In this document: piece after piece, positions 62,657 to 64,000 of the stretch
Numbering within the stretch: the first letter of the stretch is position 1
How the letters are laid out: every line of letters starts with the position of its first letter
Assembly (NCBI RefSeq): GCF_013415845.1
Contig: NZ_CP058907.1
Coordinates: forward strand, 3,472,001 to 3,536,000
DNA length: 64,000 nucleotides
DNA from: Rhodopseudomonas palustris
GTDB lineage: Bacteria > Pseudomonadota > Alphaproteobacteria > Rhizobiales > Xanthobacteraceae
Direction of reading: 5' to 3'
Position numbers and translations under genes: made by a program
The notes under the pieces: model-generated
Databases searched by the model: none
Seen by the model: only the letters and a program-made list of their open reading frames with translations
What the model was told of the DNA's origin: nothing

Positions 62657-63004
62657 CTACTGATTGGCACAGGCGCGCGAATACGCGGCGCGCTCGCTGG
62701 CGTTGAGCCCCATCGCTGCGCCTTCGTCGAGGCAGCGCGAGATGCGGTCGCCGAAATGACCGCGCTGCTGCAGCTGCGCCTTCGGCAGATCCGGCGCCGG
62801 CTGGATCCGCTCGTGGGTGAGCGGCGGCGGAGCAGCAAGTTGCGGCACCTTCGGCACGGTGATCACCGGCGGCGGCGCCGACGGCGGCGGGGCCATCGGC
62901 GGAATCGCCGAGGGCATCGCGCCCGGCAGCACCACCTGTGCGGCGGCGGGGCCGGCGAGCGCTGATATCAGCAGCGCGGCCAGCATGGAGCGAAGACCTG
63001 TCAT
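62657..63004 (-). CDS. small exported Pro-rich hypothetical protein
   Basis: 115 residues from ATG 63004 (MTGLRSMLAALLISALAG, signal peptide to AAA-QVV); a longer frame from 63070 overlaps nothing essential but hides the signal. Pro/Ala-rich middle, then a short conserved helical end with two Cys (RISRCLDEGAAMGLNASE, YSRACANQ). Unknown function; such short periplasmic proteins are common in this group. Confidence 0.7.
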   Translation of the reverse strand: MTGLRSMLAALLISALAGPAAAQVVLPGAMPSAIPPMAPPPSAPPPVITVPKVPQLAAPPPLTHERIQPAPDLPKAQLQQRGHFGDRISRCLDEGAAMGLNASERAAYSRACANQ

Positions 63005-63053
63005 CGTTCTGATGTCGGCATCGCCGCGCGCCGCCGCAAGCGGGGCGGCCGCG

Positions 63054-64000
63054 TCATTCTTCCGGCGCATGTTCGATCGGATCGAACCGGTCGTGCTCGA
63101 GGCCGAGCAGGTTCCAGCTCTGCAGCATGTGCGGCGGCAGCGGCGCCGAGACGTCGATCACGCCGCCGCGCGGATGCGGGATCACGATGCGGCGCGCGAG
63201 CAGATGCAGCCGGTTCTGCAAGCCCCCGGGCAACTGCCAGTTCTCGATGTTGAAGTACTTCGGATCGCCGACGATGGCGTGGCCAATATGCGCCATGTGG
63301 GCGCGGAGCTGATGGGTGCGCCCGGTCACCGGCTTCAGCGACACCCAGGCCAGCTTCTGCCCCGAGGTTTCGACCACCGCGTAGTAGGTCACCGCATGGC
63401 TGGCGCCGTCGTCGCCATGCTTGGCGACGCGCATGATGCTGTCGTCCTCGCTCTCTTCCTTGGCGAGATAGGTCGAGATCCGCCCCTGCTTCGGCTTCGG
63501 CACACCGGCGACCAACGCCCAGTAGATCTTGCGCGCCGAGCGGTGGCGGAACGAGCCGGTCAGCGCGGTGGCAGCGAACCGGGTCTTGGCGACCAACAGA
63601 CAGCCGGCGGTCTCCTTGTCGATGCGGTGCACCAGGCGCGGCTTCTGGCCCTTGGCGTCGCGCAGCACTTCGAGCATCTGGTCGATGTGCCGCGTGGTGC
63701 CGGAGCCGCCCTGCACCGCGAGCCCGGCCGGCTTGTTCAGCACCAAGACGTCGGCGTCTTCGAACAGCGTCATCGCCTTTAGCGTCTGAAGCGTCTTCTG
63801 CTCGGCCTCGGACAGATGCCCGGGCAGCTTCGGCGTATCCAGCTTGAGCGGCGGAATCCGCACGCTCTGGCCTTCCTCCAGCCGGTCCTTCGAATCGGCG
63901 CGCTTGCCGTTCACCCGCAGCTCGCCTTTGCGGACGATGCGCTGGATGTGGGAGAACGACAGGCCGGGAAACCGCGCTTCGAGGAAGCGATCGACCCGCA
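63054..64000 (-). CDS. RluA-family 23S rRNA pseudouridine synthase, 5' end outside window
   Basis: The frame is open to the window edge; 314 codons are visible. An S4 RNA-binding domain begins at the edge (RVDRFLEARFPGLSFSHIQR, then RIVRKGELRVNGKR), followed by the synthase domain: VLVLNKPAGLAVQGG, catalytic HRIDKETAGCLLVAK (Asp), GRTHQLRAHMAHIGHAIVGD. It converts U to pseudouridine in 23S rRNA (RluC-type, positions by homology only). Ends 49 bp before the small exported protein gene. Confidence 0.92.
   Translation of the reverse strand, partial: RVDRFLEARFPGLSFSHIQRIVRKGELRVNGKRADSKDRLEEGQSVRIPPLKLDTPKLPGHLSEAEQKTLQTLKAMTLFEDADVLVLNKPAGLAVQGGSGTTRHIDQMLEVLRDAKGQKPRLVHRIDKETAGCLLVAKTRFAATALTGSFRHRSARKIYWALVAGVPKPKQGRISTYLAKEESEDDSIMRVAKHGDDGASHAVTYYAVVETSGQKLAWVSLKPVTGRTHQLRAHMAHIGHAIVGDPKYFNIENWQLPGGLQNRLHLLARRIVIPHPRGGVIDVSAPLPPHMLQSWNLLGLEHDRFDPIEHAPEE

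Noticed and set aside
1..64000. CRISPR array or cas genes
   Set aside because: No regularly spaced direct repeats and no Cas-like protein anywhere in the window.
1..64000. Insertion sequences with intact transposase
   Set aside because: No DDE or HUH transposase translation recognised and no terminal inverted repeats with target duplications seen.

Overview
The window looks like chromosome of a high-GC alphaproteobacterium of the Nitrobacteraceae/Bradyrhizobiaceae, most like Rhodopseudomonas palustris. This rests on family recognition, not a search. The supporting signs are DUF1489, an ATP12 chaperone, a FliK-like/FlhB-tail pair, a DUF1295 membrane protein, a two-subunit propionyl-CoA carboxylase with its genes 38 kb apart, and palindromic repeats of the 'cgtcattgccgggc' and 'cctcatcctgagg' kinds. 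Strong third-position GC produces many long antisense ORFs, which I have left out.

Layout. 1-10.5 kb: the panC tail, then small conserved and housekeeping genes (DUF1489, GST, YdcF, aldo/keto reductase, XRE regulator, MgtE), two tandem polysaccharide deacetylases, a Xre-RES toxin-antitoxin pair and tRNA-Leu(GAG). 10.5-19 kb: an orphan FliN-like protein, lipB, a PAS-PAS-GAF-GGDEF-EAL protein, a tautomerase/LysR divergent pair, and the operon pccA / oxaloacetate decarboxylase-like / acylphosphatase. 19-27 kb: a secreted phosphodiesterase, photolyase, a histone H1-like lysine-rich protein, a DMT exporter, PhzF and a periplasmic ClpP-like protein.

27.1-32.8 kb: a genomic island inserted in tRNA-Arg(TCG). 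It is bounded by an exact 48-bp direct repeat of the tRNA 3' half (27143-27190 and 32727-32774). It has visibly lower GC, no intact integrase and many broken reading frames, including a phage-terminase-like remnant. Its only convincing intact genes are a stand-alone Wzt C-terminal-type glycan-binding domain protein and a SAM methyltransferase, 3 bp apart.

33-41 kb: a chemoreceptor, a GrlR-like protein, a large PAS histidine kinase and a PQQ/haem c alcohol dehydrogenase with a palindrome upstream. 41-50 kb: a minus-strand acyl-CoA degradation cluster (thiolase, DUF35 Zn-ribbon, MaoC hydratase, SDR, DHDPS-family lyase, NUDIX) behind a fused 2-oxoacid:ferredoxin oxidoreductase. 50-57 kb: small exported proteins, a DUF1295 protein, a PP2C-Ser/Thr kinase fusion next to a formate/nitrite transporter, and a repeat-rich spacer. 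57-64 kb: pccB, DUF4260, the FliK-like/FlhB-tail pair, ATP12 and an RluA-type pseudouridine synthase that runs off the end.

The genes fit a metabolically versatile, motile bacterium that senses its surroundings (c-di-GMP enzyme, chemoreceptor, sensor kinase). It would oxidise alcohols and CoA-linked acids, feeding propionyl-CoA carboxylase and 2-oxoacid oxidoreductase. The best candidates for something new are the methyltransferase plus free Wzt-type domain in the island, and the kinase-phosphatase/anion-channel pair.
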